64,000 bases of DNA from Formosa haliotis (GTDB lineage: Bacteria > Bacteroidota > Bacteroidia > Flavobacteriales > Flavobacteriaceae): NCBI RefSeq assembly GCF_001685485.1, contig NZ_BDEL01000001.1:310001-374000 (forward strand), given 5' to 3'. Of this stretch, positions 50,794 to 60,959 are shown one piece after another (the stretch's first letter is position 1; each line of letters opens with the position of its first letter). The notes beneath the pieces were generated by a model. The model saw only the letters and a list, made by a program, of their open reading frames with translations, did not search any database and was not told where the DNA came from. The position numbers were made by a program, and so were the translations under genes.

Positions 50794-52186
50794 TACAGAA
50801 ATTAAACAAAAAACCATTAAAAACGATGTGTCTTTAAATGGCGTTGGACTGCATACAGGTAATAATGTGTCCTTAACTTTTAAGTCTGCACCTGATAATT
50901 TCGGTTTCGCTTTTAAACGATTGGATTTAGAAGGTACACCTATAATAGAAGCAGATGCAAACTATGTTACAAATACCGAACGAGGTACTTGTTTAGAAAA
51001 AAATGGTGTTATTATTCAAACCTGCGAGCATGTACTAGCTGCTTTAGTAGGTTTAGATTTAGATAATGTTTTAATCGAATTAAGCGCTGCAGAACCACCA
51101 ATTATGGATGGGTCTTCAAAGTTTTTTGTTGAAGCTTTAGAGAAAGCAGGTATTGTAGAACAAGACGAATGTAGAGAAGAATATGTCGTTACCGACGTTA
51201 TTTCGTATATGAATGAAGAAACGGGAAGCGAAATTCTATTAATGCCAGCCAAAGAATATCAAGTAACTACCATGGTAGATTTTGGTACTAAAGTATTAGG
51301 TACTCAAAATGCAACCTTGAATCAGATTTCCGATTTTAAGACAACCATTGCAGATTCTAGAACATTTAGTTTTTTACACGAAATAGAAACGCTTTTAGAG
51401 CATGGCCTAATAAAAGGAGGCGATTTAAATAATGCTATTGTTTATGTAGATAAAGAATTATCTCCAGAAACTATGGAGAAATTAAAAGTCGCATTTAAAA
51501 AGGATAAGATTGCTGTGAAGCCAAATGGAATTTTAGACAATCTTACTTTGCATCATCCTAATGAAGCAGCTAGACATAAATTATTAGATGTAATTGGAGA
51601 TTTAGCTTTAATAGGAACTCGTATTAGAGGTAAAATTATAGCAAATAAACCAGGACATTTTGTAAACACGCAGTTTGCTAAAAAAATGTCTAAAATTATT
51701 AAAAACGAAAGACGTACTAACGTTCCTAATGTCGATTTAAATCAGGAGCCTTTAATGGATGTTAATCAAATAATGAATATGTTGCCGCACAGACAACCGT
51801 TCTTATTAATTGACAAAATTTTCGAATTATCTGCTACAGGTGTAATTGGTATGAAAAACGTTACCATGAACGAACCTTTCTTTGCAGGTCACTTTCCAGG
51901 AGCACCTGTAATGCCAGGTGTGTTAATTGTAGAAGCAATGGCACAAACTGGAGGGATTATGGTATTAAGTACAGTTCCAGATCCTGAAAATTATTTAACT
52001 TTTTTCATGAAAATTGATAAAGTTAAGTTTAAGCAAAAAGTGGTTCCTGGCGATACCTTAATTTTTAAATGTGATTTAATAACACCAATCCGAAGAGGGA
52101 TTTGCCATATGCAAGGGTATGCCTACGCTAATGGAAAATTATGTGCAGAAGCCGAATTAATGGCGCAAATTTCAAAAGTAAAATAA
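50780..52186 (+). CDS. lpxC: Bifunctional LpxC deacetylase / FabZ dehydratase
   Basis: 468 residues, two joined enzymes. Residues about 1-310 are LpxC, the zinc deacetylase committed to lipid [24 protein letters not shown] (first zinc His), [30 protein letters not shown] with the second zinc ligand and Asp. Residues about 330-468 are Fab[34 protein letters not shown] with the His/Glu catalytic pair. FabZ dehydrates beta-hydroxyacyl-ACP. This fusion is characteristic of Bacteroidota and balances lipid A and fatty acid demand. Overlaps lpxD by 14 bases; lpxA follows after 10. Confidence 0.96.
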   Translation: MAIVSTEIKQKTIKNDVSLNGVGLHTGNNVSLTFKSAPDNFGFAFKRLDLEGTPIIEADANYVTNTERGTCLEKNGVIIQTCEHVLAALVGLDLDNVLIELSAAEPPIMDGSSKFFVEALEKAGIVEQDECREEYVVTDVISYMNEETGSEILLMPAKEYQVTTMVDFGTKVLGTQNATLNQISDFKTTIADSRTFSFLHEIETLLEHGLIKGGDLNNAIVYVDKELSPETMEKLKVAFKKDKIAVKPNGILDNLTLHHPNEAARHKLLDVIGDLALIGTRIRGKIIANKPGHFVNTQFAKKMSKIIKNERRTNVPNVDLNQEPLMDVNQIMNMLPHRQPFLLIDKIFELSATGVIGMKNVTMNEPFFAGHFPGAPVMPGVLIVEAMAQTGGIMVLSTVPDPENYLTFFMKIDKVKFKQKVVPGDTLIFKCDLITPIRRGICHMQGYAYANGKLCAEAELMAQISKVK

Positions 52187-52196
52187 TACACATCAC

Positions 52197-52982
52197 ATGA
52201 ATCAACCATTAGCATACGTTCATCCTGGAGCTAAAATTGCAAAAAATGTAGTTATAGACCCATTTACAACTATTCATAATAATGTAGTAATAGGTGAGGG
52301 AACCTGGATAGGAAGTAACGTAACCATTATGGAAGGTGCTCGTATTGGAAAAAATTGTAATATTTTTCCAGGTGCCGTAATTTCTGCCGTTCCACAAGAC
52401 CTTAAATATAACGACGAAGATACCTTAACACTTATTGGCGACAATGTTACTATTAGAGAATGTGTTACCATAAATAGAGGAACCACAGACCGGATGAAAA
52501 CGGTAATTGGCGATAATTGTTTAATTATGGCCTATTGTCATATTGCACACGATTGTATTGTAGGGAGAAATTGTATTTTTTCTAACAACAGTACTTTAGC
52601 AGGACATATAACGGTTGGCGATTATGTTGTTTTAGCAGGAATGACAGCAGTGCATCAATTTTGTTCTATAGGGAACCATGCGTTTGTAACGGGTGGATCT
52701 TTAGTACGAAAAGATGTTCCGCCTTTTGTAAAAGCAGCTAGAGAACCATTATCGTATGTAGGAATCAATTCGGTAGGATTACGTAGACGTGGATTTTCAA
52801 CAGACAAAATAAGAGAAGTGCAGGATATTTATCGTGTATTGTATCAAAAAAATTATAATAATACCCAAGCTGTAGAAATTATTGAAGCAGAATGGGAAGC
52901 AACTCCAGAACGCGATGAAATTCTTCAATTTATAAGAGATTCACAACGCGGAATTATGAAAGGATATTTCAAATCAAACTAA
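52197..52982 (+). CDS. lpxA: Acyl-ACP--UDP-N-acetylglucosamine O-acyltransferase
   Basis: 261 residues, normal length. Hexapeptide left-handed beta-helix from the start (HPGAKIAKNVVIDPFTTIHN), the catalytic His in MAYCHIAHDCIVG (about residue 120), and GMTAVHQFCSIGNHAFV. The C-terminal helical domain has GLRRRGFSTDKIREVQDIYR. First enzyme of lipid A synthesis, placing a 3-hydroxyacyl chain on UDP-GlcNAc. Between LpxC/FabZ (10 bases) and efp (7 bases). Confidence 0.96.
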   Translation: MNQPLAYVHPGAKIAKNVVIDPFTTIHNNVVIGEGTWIGSNVTIMEGARIGKNCNIFPGAVISAVPQDLKYNDEDTLTLIGDNVTIRECVTINRGTTDRMKTVIGDNCLIMAYCHIAHDCIVGRNCIFSNNSTLAGHITVGDYVVLAGMTAVHQFCSIGNHAFVTGGSLVRKDVPPFVKAAREPLSYVGINSVGLRRRGFSTDKIREVQDIYRVLYQKNYNNTQAVEIIEAEWEATPERDEILQFIRDSQRGIMKGYFKSN

Positions 52983-52989
52983 AAATATA

Positions 52990-53556
52990 ATGGCAACAAC
53001 ATCAGATATTAGAAACGGATTATGTATAAGATATAATCATGATATTTTTAAAGTAATTGAATTTTTACACGTTAAACCAGGAAAAGGGCCAGCGTTTGTA
53101 AGAACAAAATTAAAGAGTGTAACTACTGGTAAAGTTATAGATAATACATTTTCAGCAGGTCATAAATTAGAAGATGTACGTGTAGAAACGCATAAATTTC
53201 AATATTTATATCCAGAAGGTGATTTATATCACTTTATGAATGTAGAAGATTACAATCAAATTACTCTAAACGTAAACGCTTTAGATAATCCTGGCTTATT
53301 AAAAGAAGGTGAAGTGGTTACGGTTTTAATCAACTCTGAAGATAATGCACCACTTTCTGTAGATATGCCTGCAAGTGTTATTTTAGAAGTAACTGCTACA
53401 GAACCAGGAGTGAAAGGAAATACGGCGACAAATGCCACTAAACCTGCAACTGTAGAAACTGGAGCAACTATAAATGTACCTTTATTTATTAATGAAGGAG
53501 ACAAAATTAAAGTTGAAACAGATAAAGGGACTTACAAAGAAAGAGTTAAAGAATAG
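52990..53556 (+). CDS. efp: Elongation factor P
   Basis: 188 residues, three OB-like domains. The N-terminal KOW-like domain carries the tip loop FLHVKPGKGPAFVRTKLKS, where the Lys between Gly residues is the usual modification position (about residue 34). The C-terminal signature is ATINVPLFINEGDKIKV. EF-P relieves ribosome stalling at polyproline stretches. No epmA, epmB or deoxyhypusine-type modification gene is nearby. It sits inside the lipid A operon between lpxA and a second lpxD-like gene, six bases from the latter. Confidence 0.96.
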   Translation: MATTSDIRNGLCIRYNHDIFKVIEFLHVKPGKGPAFVRTKLKSVTTGKVIDNTFSAGHKLEDVRVETHKFQYLYPEGDLYHFMNVEDYNQITLNVNALDNPGLLKEGEVVTVLINSEDNAPLSVDMPASVILEVTATEPGVKGNTATNATKPATVETGATINVPLFINEGDKIKVETDKGTYKERVKE

Positions 53557-53562
53557 GTTCTT

Positions 53563-54498
53563 GTGAAATTTCCAAACCCTTATACTTTAAAACAAATAGC
53601 CAATCTTATTGATTGCAAATTTGTGGGACAAGACGATTTTCCTGTTTTAGGCATGAATGAAATACATGTGGTAGAATCGGGAGATATTGTTTTTGTAGAC
53701 CATCCAAAATATTACGACAAAGCTTTACAGTCTGCGGCAACTATTGTTTTAATTAATAAAGAAGTTGACTGTCCAGAAGGTAAAGCCTTGTTAATTTCCG
53801 ACGATCCATTTCGAGATTTTAATAAGCTTACGCAGCATTTTAAGCCATTTCAAAGTGCATCCAAAAGTATTTCAGATTCAGTAACAGTTGGAGATAATAC
53901 TATAATTCAGCCAAACTGTTTTATTGGACATAATGTAACCATTGGTGCCAATTGCATTATTCATTCTAATGTAAGTATTTACGATGATGCTGTCATTGGA
54001 GATAATGTAGTTATACATGCAGGAAGTGTTTTAGGCGCATCGGCTTTTTATTATAAAAATAGACCAGAAGGATTCGATCAGTTAAAATCTGGTGGTCGTG
54101 TTGTAATCGAAGATAATGTTCATATAGGTGCCTTATGTACCATAGATAAAGGTGTTACTGCCGATACTATAATTGGAGCAGGTTCTAAATTAGATAACCA
54201 AATTCAAGTTGGACACGATACAGTAATAGGTAAAAAATGTTTAATAGCTTCTCAAGTAGGTATTGCTGGTTGTGTAGTTATAGGAGACGAAGTTACCATT
54301 TGGGGACAAGCTGGAACAGCTAGTGGAATCACTATAGGAGCAAAAGCAATTATTTTAGGACAGACTGGGGTAACAAAATCTGTAGCCGGTGGAAAGACTT
54401 ATTTTGGAACACCTATAGACGAATCTAGGAACAAACTTAAAGAGTTTGCAATGCTTAGGCAGCTTCCTAAATTAATCGAGAAATTAAAGGAACTTTAA
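53563..54498 (+). CDS. Second LpxD-like hexapeptide acyltransferase
   Basis: 311 residues from a GTG start at 53563, six bases after efp. N-terminal part [20 protein letters not shown] is a short UDP-binding domain like LpxD. The beta-helix repeats follow ([20 protein letters not shown]), with the His in [14 protein letters not shown] at the catalytic position of LpxD. It ends with a short helix, [19 protein letters not shown]. Only partly similar to the lpxD at 49768, so it is a divergent paralogue rather than a recent copy. Probably a second N-acyltransferase with other acyl preference, or a sugar acyltransferase; this is inference. Confidence 0.85.
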   Translation: MKFPNPYTLKQIANLIDCKFVGQDDFPVLGMNEIHVVESGDIVFVDHPKYYDKALQSAATIVLINKEVDCPEGKALLISDDPFRDFNKLTQHFKPFQSASKSISDSVTVGDNTIIQPNCFIGHNVTIGANCIIHSNVSIYDDAVIGDNVVIHAGSVLGASAFYYKNRPEGFDQLKSGGRVVIEDNVHIGALCTIDKGVTADTIIGAGSKLDNQIQVGHDTVIGKKCLIASQVGIAGCVVIGDEVTIWGQAGTASGITIGAKAIILGQTGVTKSVAGGKTYFGTPIDESRNKLKEFAMLRQLPKLIEKLKEL

Positions 54499-54578
54499 GA
54501 AATTAACAGTAACCTTACTGAGAAAGAAAATAGTAGAATAAAAGTTAAAAAAATCTTTATAAATACTTGTTAAAACTT

Positions 54579-54586
54579 TACTTTTG
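54579..54586 (+). promoter_or_regulatory. -7 element of sucD
   Basis: TACTTTTG, exact TAnnTTTG match, 30 bases before the sucD ATG, in a 118-base gap after the lipid A operon. No TTG at the normal spacing. Confidence 0.4.
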
Positions 54587-54616
54587 TGAAGCTTTAAAAA
54601 AATAAACCATACATAA

Positions 54617-55489
54617 ATGAGCGTTTTAGTAAACAAAAATTCAAAAATAATAGTTCAAGGATTTACTGGTAGTGAAGGGACTTTTCACGCCGGACAAATG
54701 ATTGAATACGGAACAAATGTAGTAGGTGGAGTAACCCCTGGAAAAGGTGGTCAAACACATTTAGACAAACCAGTTTTCAATACAGTAAAAGATGCTGTAG
54801 AACAAGTAGGGGCAGATACCACTATCATTTTTGTACCACCAGCTTTTGCTGCTGATGCTATTATGGAAGCTGCAGATGCGGGTATAAAAGTAATTATTAC
54901 AATTACAGAAGGTATTCCAGTTGCAGATATGATTAAAGCTTCAGATTATATTAAAGGTAAAGATTGCCGTTTAATTGGTCCTAACTGCCCAGGTGTAATT
55001 ACGCCAGGTGAAGCTAAGGTTGGAATTATGCCAGGATTTGTATTTAAAAAAGGGAATGTAGGTATTGTTTCTAAATCGGGTACATTAACTTACGAAGCTG
55101 CAGACCAAGTTGTAAAACAAGGTTTAGGTATTACTACAGCTATTGGTATTGGAGGAGATCCAATTATTGGAACAACTACTAAAGAAGCTGTAGAACTTTT
55201 AATTAACGACCCAGAAACTGAAGCTGTTGTAATGATAGGTGAAATTGGAGGTCAGTTAGAAGCAGATGCTGCAAAATGGTATAAAGAAAGTGGTTCTAAA
55301 AAACCAGTTATTGGATTTATTGCTGGTGAAACAGCTCCTGCTGGACGTACTATGGGACATGCTGGTGCTATTGTTGGTGGAAGTGATGATACGGCTCAAG
55401 CTAAAAAAGCAATCATGAAAGAGTGCGGTATTCACGTTGTAGATTCTCCTGCAGAAATTGGTAAAAAAGTTGCTGAAGTATTAGGGTAA
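54617..55489 (+). CDS. sucD: Succinate--CoA ligase, alpha subunit
   Basis: 290 residues. Rossmann CoA-binding domain: [65 protein letters not shown]. The phosphohistidine is in [12 protein letters not shown] (about residue 248). Partner of SucC in the TCA cycle step that makes ATP or GTP from succinyl-CoA. The sucC gene is not adjacent, as is usual in Bacteroidota. Followed by a repeat element that can fold as a terminator. Confidence 0.97.
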   Translation: MSVLVNKNSKIIVQGFTGSEGTFHAGQMIEYGTNVVGGVTPGKGGQTHLDKPVFNTVKDAVEQVGADTTIIFVPPAFAADAIMEAADAGIKVIITITEGIPVADMIKASDYIKGKDCRLIGPNCPGVITPGEAKVGIMPGFVFKKGNVGIVSKSGTLTYEAADQVVKQGLGITTAIGIGGDPIIGTTTKEAVELLINDPETEAVVMIGEIGGQLEADAAKWYKESGSKKPVIGFIAGETAPAGRTMGHAGAIVGGSDDTAQAKKAIMKECGIHVVDSPAEIGKKVAEVLG

Positions 55490-55514
55490 TTCTTAATTGC
55501 TTTTAAAATATTAG

Positions 55515-55653
55515 AAAGAGGCTGTACAAAAGGTTTTAAATTCGTCATTCTGAATTTATTTCAGAATTTCATTATATAGATAACAAATATGTGAAAACCT
55601 GAATCAAGTTCAGGTTGACGAAAACTCAACTTTTTTGGGACAGCCTCTTTTTT
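55515..55653. repeat. MITE/REP-like cruciform repeat downstream of sucD
   Basis: An outer imperfect stem of about 33 bp pairs AAAGAGGCTGT...TTCGTCA (55515-55547) with TGACGAAAA...ACAGCCTCTTT (55616-55650). Inside are two hairpins: ATTCTGAA/TTCAGAAT (55547-55567) and AACCTGAA/TTCAGGTT (55596-55616). Sequences such as CGTCATTCTGAATTTATTTC resemble dispersed repeats I recall in flavobacteria. Followed by a T run on the plus strand, so it may also end sucD transcription. Confidence 0.75.
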
Positions 55654-55667
55654 ATGCTTAATTTCCT

Positions 55668-56030
55668 TTATAATTTTATTTTGTGTTTTAAATGGTCGTC
55701 TAAAAATGTTATCATGGCTTTGTAAAAGTCGAAACGATTTTCTTCATTTCTAAAACCATGACCTTCATCTTCCTTAAGCATATATTCAACAGTTATTCCG
55801 TTTTTTCTAAGTGCTTCTACCATTTGATCGGATTCCGCCTGAGCAACACGTGGGTCGTTTGCACCTTGTGCGATAAATAGAGCAGATTTTATTTTGTCTA
55901 CATGATACACCGGACTGTTGGCACGCATCATTATGCTATCATTAGTATTAGGGTTATTAGTGAAGCCATCTCTAGATATATTAGTAATAGGCAGCATAAG
56001 AGCCCTGTACCCTGGATTGATTCACGGACT
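55668..56030 (-). pseudogene. Remnant of an S9-family (prolyl oligopeptidase-like) peptidase
   Basis: Only the last 110-120 residues of an S9 alpha/beta-hydrolase remain. It has SPVYHVDKIKSALFIAQGAN, DPRVAQAESDQMVEALRK with the catalytic Asp, and EDEGHGFRNEENRFDFYKAM with the catalytic His. The Ser-containing GxSxGG segment and the beta-propeller are missing, and a TGA closes the frame a few codons upstream of GYRALMLP. Between this and the next gene (56031-56136) I see no coding sequence. Interpreted as a decaying fragment after a deletion. Confidence 0.75.
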
Positions 56031-56136
56031 TAAACCGGCCAAATGTTTTAGAGTTTCTGTGTCTTGGTCTAATATATAATAAGTCCTCTTGATTTGTCGT
56101 TCCCAAACCAAATAGATCATTAATATTTAAAAATTT

Positions 56137-56310
56137 ATGCTATTTTACAATGAACTAAAAACCAATATTATGGTAAATAAAATTATGAAAGAATTTGAGA
56201 TTGTAGAGTTGGAAGAGAGACTTAAAATGAAAGCTGAATGGAGAACCTCCTTGATTGCTTCAAATCAAAATGAAAGAACTGTTTCTGGAGAAGTTTTGGT
56301 TAATTTTTAA
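56137..56310 (+). CDS. Small orphan ORF with ELEERL-type leader-like start
   Basis: 57 codons from ATG at 56137, or 46 from the in-frame ATG at 56170, ending TAA at 56308-56310. The later start gives MVNKIMKEFEIVELEERLKM followed by KAEWRTSLIASNQNERTVSG and EVLVNF. The charged EFEIVELEERL helix resembles leader regions of some precursor peptides, but there is no Cys, Ser/Thr-rich or Gly-Gly core and no modification enzyme nearby, so I do not call it a precursor. It lies 17 bases before the split outer-membrane-type gene. Confidence 0.4.
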   Translation: MLFYNELKTNIMVNKIMKEFEIVELEERLKMKAEWRTSLIASNQNERTVSGEVLVNF

Positions 56311-56327
56311 GCAATAATTTAATAGAA

Positions 56328-57550
56328 ATGAAAATAATCAAATTCAAATTTTTTTGTTTTTTACTTCTGTTCTTTAATTTAATACACTCCCAAAATAGTA
56401 TTAAAGGCATAGTGCAGGATTCTATAAGTAAAGAACGGATACCGTACGTTTCAATTAAGATTTCTGGAACGAATACAGGTACAATTACTAATGAAAATGG
56501 TGAGTTTTTTATTTCCAATTTACAATCTGAACAAAATCTAGGGTTAAATCATATCTCTTATAAGTTTAAAAATTTAAATTTTAACAATACAAGCGTAGAT
56601 ACTTCCTTTGTGATTAATTTAAGTCCCAGTATTGTAGAACTCCCAGAAGTTTATTTAAATTCGTTGGATATAAATGAAATCATTAATAAATCGTATGTAA
56701 ATGGATTTAAAAACTCTAATTCTAAATATAAATCAGATTTATTTTATCGACAATTGACCACTACAAATAATTTGCCATCAGAATTTATTGAAGTATTTTA
56801 TCATGGGGAAATTTCTACTATTAGAGTTGAACAAATGAAATTAATTCAAGGCAGATTTGCTCAGAAAGATAGGGAAGATAAACAATCCACTCCAAGTATA
56901 ACAAATTTCTATTATTTTTCAACTGTTCCAATATTTCAAGAAGAAATTTATGACGTTATTTTTCCTCTCAACCAGAATTATGAAAATATTATAATTGCAC
57001 TTTGAAAAAAATTATAAAAAAGGAAAATGAAAGTGGGGATATAGCAGTTATTCAATTCGAATCTAAAAACACTTTGGATAAAGCGATTTTTGAAGGCGAA
57101 TTATATTTTAATCTAAAAAATTATAACCTTATAAAAATGAAAGGATATATAAAAAGTCTTCTCGGGTTAAATTTTAAGAATAAAGAATTTCGGCTATTAA
57201 ATGCTATATATCATTATGACATAACATTTCAGAATAGTGTAGGTGATTACTCATTAATTAATAATATTGAAGTTGTACTTAATTTTGATTTAGTCAATAA
57301 AGACAATGTAAGTTCCAAAATAATGGTAAAGTCAAATTTAACGTCATACAATCTTAATGACAAATTCACTAGTAATACTACCAAAAAAGTAAAAGATAAT
57401 TATAATTTAATTTCTCAAATAAATAAGAAGCACTATGATGCTGAATTTTGGGAAAACAATTCAGTAATTAAAAGATCTGCAGAAGATAAATTAGTAATTG
57501 ATTCATTTAACAAACAAAGTCTTTTTATAATCAATCCAGAATCAAATTAA
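56328..57550 (+). pseudogene. Carboxypeptidase-regulatory-like domain protein, frameshifted
   Basis: The first part (56328-57005, 225 residues) has a signal peptide (FKFFCFLLLFFNLIHS) and a CarboxypepD_reg-like beta domain, IKGIVQDSISKERIPYVSIK and NENGEFFISNLQSE, then a Tyr/Asn-rich region. It stops at TGA just after NYENIIIAL. The second part (57002-57550, 182 residues) continues in another frame from KKIIKKENESGDIAVIQFES to the end with the same composition and a typical ending. One added T near 56999-57002 would join them. Together about 405 residues, a normal size for such exported proteins. Function unknown. Either decay or a base-call error. Confidence 0.65.
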
Positions 57551-57875
57551 ATATGAGTAGAAAGAAGTAAATGACATATAGATAACATGCTAAAAAATGG
57601 GAGATATAGATTCTATAATTTTTAAATGTAATAAAAAATGCCTTTATGGGATTATAAGCTTTTCAGAAACCCGAACTATTTAAATATACGAAATAATTTA
57701 GGATGGGTTTAATTGTGAAAGTTGAATATTTTTTGTGATAAAAATCAATCATTTTGTAGCTAAGAGCTCTTAAATTTTTGTAAGTTAAACTGTTAAAATT
57801 TATATAATACTAGTTTTATATTTAGTAGTAGCTATTATTTTGTTGAAAGATTTTTAAATCACTAAACTTATCCCT
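57551..57875. other. 325-base AT-rich gap
   Basis: No convincing gene. A 28-codon frame at 57597 has no supporting features. No exact TTG-N17-23-TAnnTTTG promoter seen; TATATTTA at 57817-57824 is one base off. The promoter of the M16 peptidase gene must be here but cannot be fixed by eye. Confidence 0.5.
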
Positions 57876-60847
57876 ATGAAAAAACTAAAATTGCTCGGCG
57901 TGTTTTGCTTAATAGCCACGTTACATTCAAGTTGTAAAGAAGAACAAGCAGAAGTTGCTGAAGTTAAAACAGAAGAGAAGTCAGATGCTAACGGCTTTAG
58001 TTATCAAACGGTAACTAACGATCCAACAGGTTTGCGATTATACACTTTAGACAACGGATTGCAAGTGTATTTAAGTAAAAATACCGACGAACCTAAAATT
58101 CAAACTTATATTGCTGTTCGTGCGGGTTCTAATTACGATCCTAGTAATTCTACAGGATTGGCTCATTATTTAGAACATATGTTATTTAAAGGAACCGATA
58201 AAATAGGAACTTTAGATTGGGAAAAAGAACAAGCCTATATTAAAGAAATTTCAGATTTATATGAAGCACATCGTGCAGAAACAGATGCAGATAAAAAAGA
58301 TGAAATTTACAAGAAAATAGATGAAGTGTCGCTGGAAGCTTCAAATTATGCTGTTGCCAACGAATATGATAAGTTGGTTAGCGGAATGGGAGCCACGGGC
58401 ACAAATGCACATACTTGGTTTGAAGAAACCGTGTATAAAAACAAAATTCCAACCAACGAGTTAAATAAATGGTTAAACTTAGAGAGTGAGCGGTTTAGTA
58501 AATTAGTGCTTCGATTATTTCATACCGAATTGGAAGCCGTTTTCGAAGAATTCAATAGAAGCCAAGATAACGATGGTAGAAAAGTATATACGGCTATGTT
58601 GGATGGCTTATTTCCTAATCATCCATACGGTCAGCAACAAACTATTGGAACTGCAGATCATTTAAAAAATCCGTCATTAGTAGATATTAATAACTATTTC
58701 GATAAATATTACGTGCCTAATAATATGGCTATGGTGTTGGTGGGAGATATCGATTTTGATAAAACAATTAAGGAAGTTAATGACACCTTTGGAAAATTAA
58801 AAAATAAAGAAGTTACACATCCTACATTGCCAAAAGAAACCGCAATAACTTCGCCAATTGTAAAGGAGGTATTTGGTCCAACATCAGAAAGTGTGAGCAT
58901 AGCATTTAGAAGTGAAGGCATTAATTCTGAAGAAGAAAAATATGTAACGCTTGCAGATATGATTTTTTCTAACGGAAAAGCGGGGTTAATAGATTTAAAT
59001 CTTAATCAGAAACAAGAAGTGCAAGGTGCAGGAAGTTCTGTAATGTTTTTAAACGATTATGGATTACAGCAATTTTCTGGAAAACCTAGAGAAGGGCAGA
59101 GCCTGGACCAAGTGAAAGATTTATTATTTGGTGAAATTGAAAAATTAAAAAGTGGAGCTTTTGACGAGTGGATGATCGATGCTGTAATTAACGATTTAAA
59201 GTTAAAGCAAATTAAGCAGTACGAAAGCAGTACAGGTTTAGCCTCAGCGTATTATAATGCTTTTATTCATCATGAAAATTGGGCCGATAAAGTGAAGTTT
59301 ATAGACGATTTAAAAAAGATTTCTAAACAAGAATTAGTCGATTTTGCAAATCGTTTTTATAAAGATAATTACGTTGTGGTTTATAAGCGAAAAGGTACAG
59401 ATAGTACTATTGTTAAAGTACAAAACCCAGGCATAACACCTGTAAATTTAAACCGCGATAAAAGTTCGCAATATTTTAAAGATTTCAGTGCAGTAGAAGC
59501 AGAAGCCTTACAACCAAAATATGTAGATTATAAAGCAGCGATAAAAGAGCGCACTTTAGATAATGGCATTAAAGTATCTTATATAGAAAATGAAACCAAC
59601 GATCTTTTTAATTTAAATTTCATTTTCGACATGGGAAGCGATAACGATAAAAAATTAAGTTTAGCTGTTGGGTACTTAGAGTATTTGGGTACAGAGACAT
59701 TATCTGCCGAAGACGTTAAAAAGGAATTCTATAAATTAGGTATAAATTATAATGTAAGTGCTGGAAGCGATGTGTCTTACGTAGGTTTAAGTGGTTTAAA
59801 AGAAAACCTACCTAAGGGTTTAGAATTACTTGAAGACTTATGGAGCCATGCACAATCTAATCCAGAGGCTTATGCTAAATATGTCGATCAAATTTTAAAA
59901 TCTAGACAAGATGGTAAAACTCAAAAAGGGAATATTTTATGGAGAGGTTTAGTTAGTTACGGACAGTATGGCGAGAATTCTCGTATGCGAAATATCATTA
60001 AAGCATCAGAATTAAAAGCTCAAGACCCTCAGGAGTTGGTAGATATTATTAAAGATTTAAAAGATTATAAGCAGCGTATTTTTTACTACGGAAAAGATGT
60101 AGATCAAGCCGTTGCTGCTCTAAATAAAGATCACAAATTAATAGATCAATTAAAAGATTACCCAGAAGAAACAACCTATATTGAAAAGGAAACAGGGGGC
60201 ATGTGTATTTTGTAGACTACGATATGGTGCAATCTGAAATGGTGTTTTTAGCAAAAGGAAAACCATTCGATCCGGAAAACCTTGCGGCAGCAAGTTTATT
60301 TAACGCTTATTTTGGTAGTGGCTTATCTTCTATTGTATTTCAGGAAATTAGGGAATCTAAATCTTTGGCGTATTCGGCCTATTCTAAATACGACACTCCA
60401 GCAAGAAAAGACGAGTCTAATTACATTACTGCTTATATTGGTACCCAAGCAAATAAAATGGAGCAAGCTGTAAATGCCATGATGAGTTTAATGAGCGATA
60501 TGCCAGAAGCAGAAAGACAATTTGAAGCGGCTAAAGATGCAGCTTTAAAGAAAATAGCTGCACAACGCATTACTAAATCTAATATCTTTTGGAGCTACGA
60601 ACGTTTAAAGAAATTAGGTATCGATAACGATAATCGTGAAGCGATGTATAATACCATCAAAAATATGACGATGAGTGATTTACGTGATTTCTTTAACGAA
60701 AATATTAAAGGCGAAAACTATAATATTATGGTTGTGGGAAATAAAAAAGATATCGATTTTAAAGCTTTAAGCAAACTAGGAGAAATTCAAGAAATGGATA
60801 TCGATTATTTATTTAATTATGATACAACAGACCAAGTTAAGATGTAA
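57876..60847 (+). pseudogene. M16 family metallopeptidase (insulinase/pitrilysin type), frameshifted
   Basis: The first 779 codons start with a lipoprotein-like signal (LGVFCLIATLHSSCKEEQ) and contain the inverted zinc motif HYLEHMLFKGT with the downstream Glu in LESERFSKLVL and a second M16 domain. The frame ends at TAG at 60213-60215. The next 214 codons (from about 60197 to 60847) continue in another frame: VYFVDYDMVQSEMVFLAKG and FGSGLSSIVFQEIRESKS, the normal C-terminal domain. Adding one G to the G5 run at 60195-60199 (aca ggg ggg cat gtg) restores one frame of about 990 residues. Probably an exported peptide-degrading protease. Decay and base-call error cannot be told apart here. Confidence 0.85.
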
Positions 60848-60874
60848 TTCGCTTAATTTCTATAGTATATCACT

Positions 60875-60903
60875 AAAACCTCACAAATATGTGAGGTTTT
60901 TTT
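60875..60903 (+). terminator. Terminator of the M16 peptidase gene
   Basis: AAAACCTCAC (60875-60884), loop aaatat, GTGAGGTTTT (60891-60900), then T run. Confidence 0.9.
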
Positions 60904-60925
60904 ATATCGTCAGATTTGGAATTAC

Positions 60926-60933
60926 TATCTTTG
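60926..60933 (+). promoter_or_regulatory. -7 element of fabG
   Basis: TATCTTTG, exact TAnnTTTG match, 26 bases before the fabG ATG. No clear TTG upstream, since that position lies in the preceding terminator. Confidence 0.4.
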
Positions 60934-60959
60934 ATGTTCAAAATTTTATTTAATTACAC

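Noticed and set aside
57597..57683. 28-codon frame in the gap before the M16 peptidase
   Set aside because: No conservation, promoter or coding character visible.
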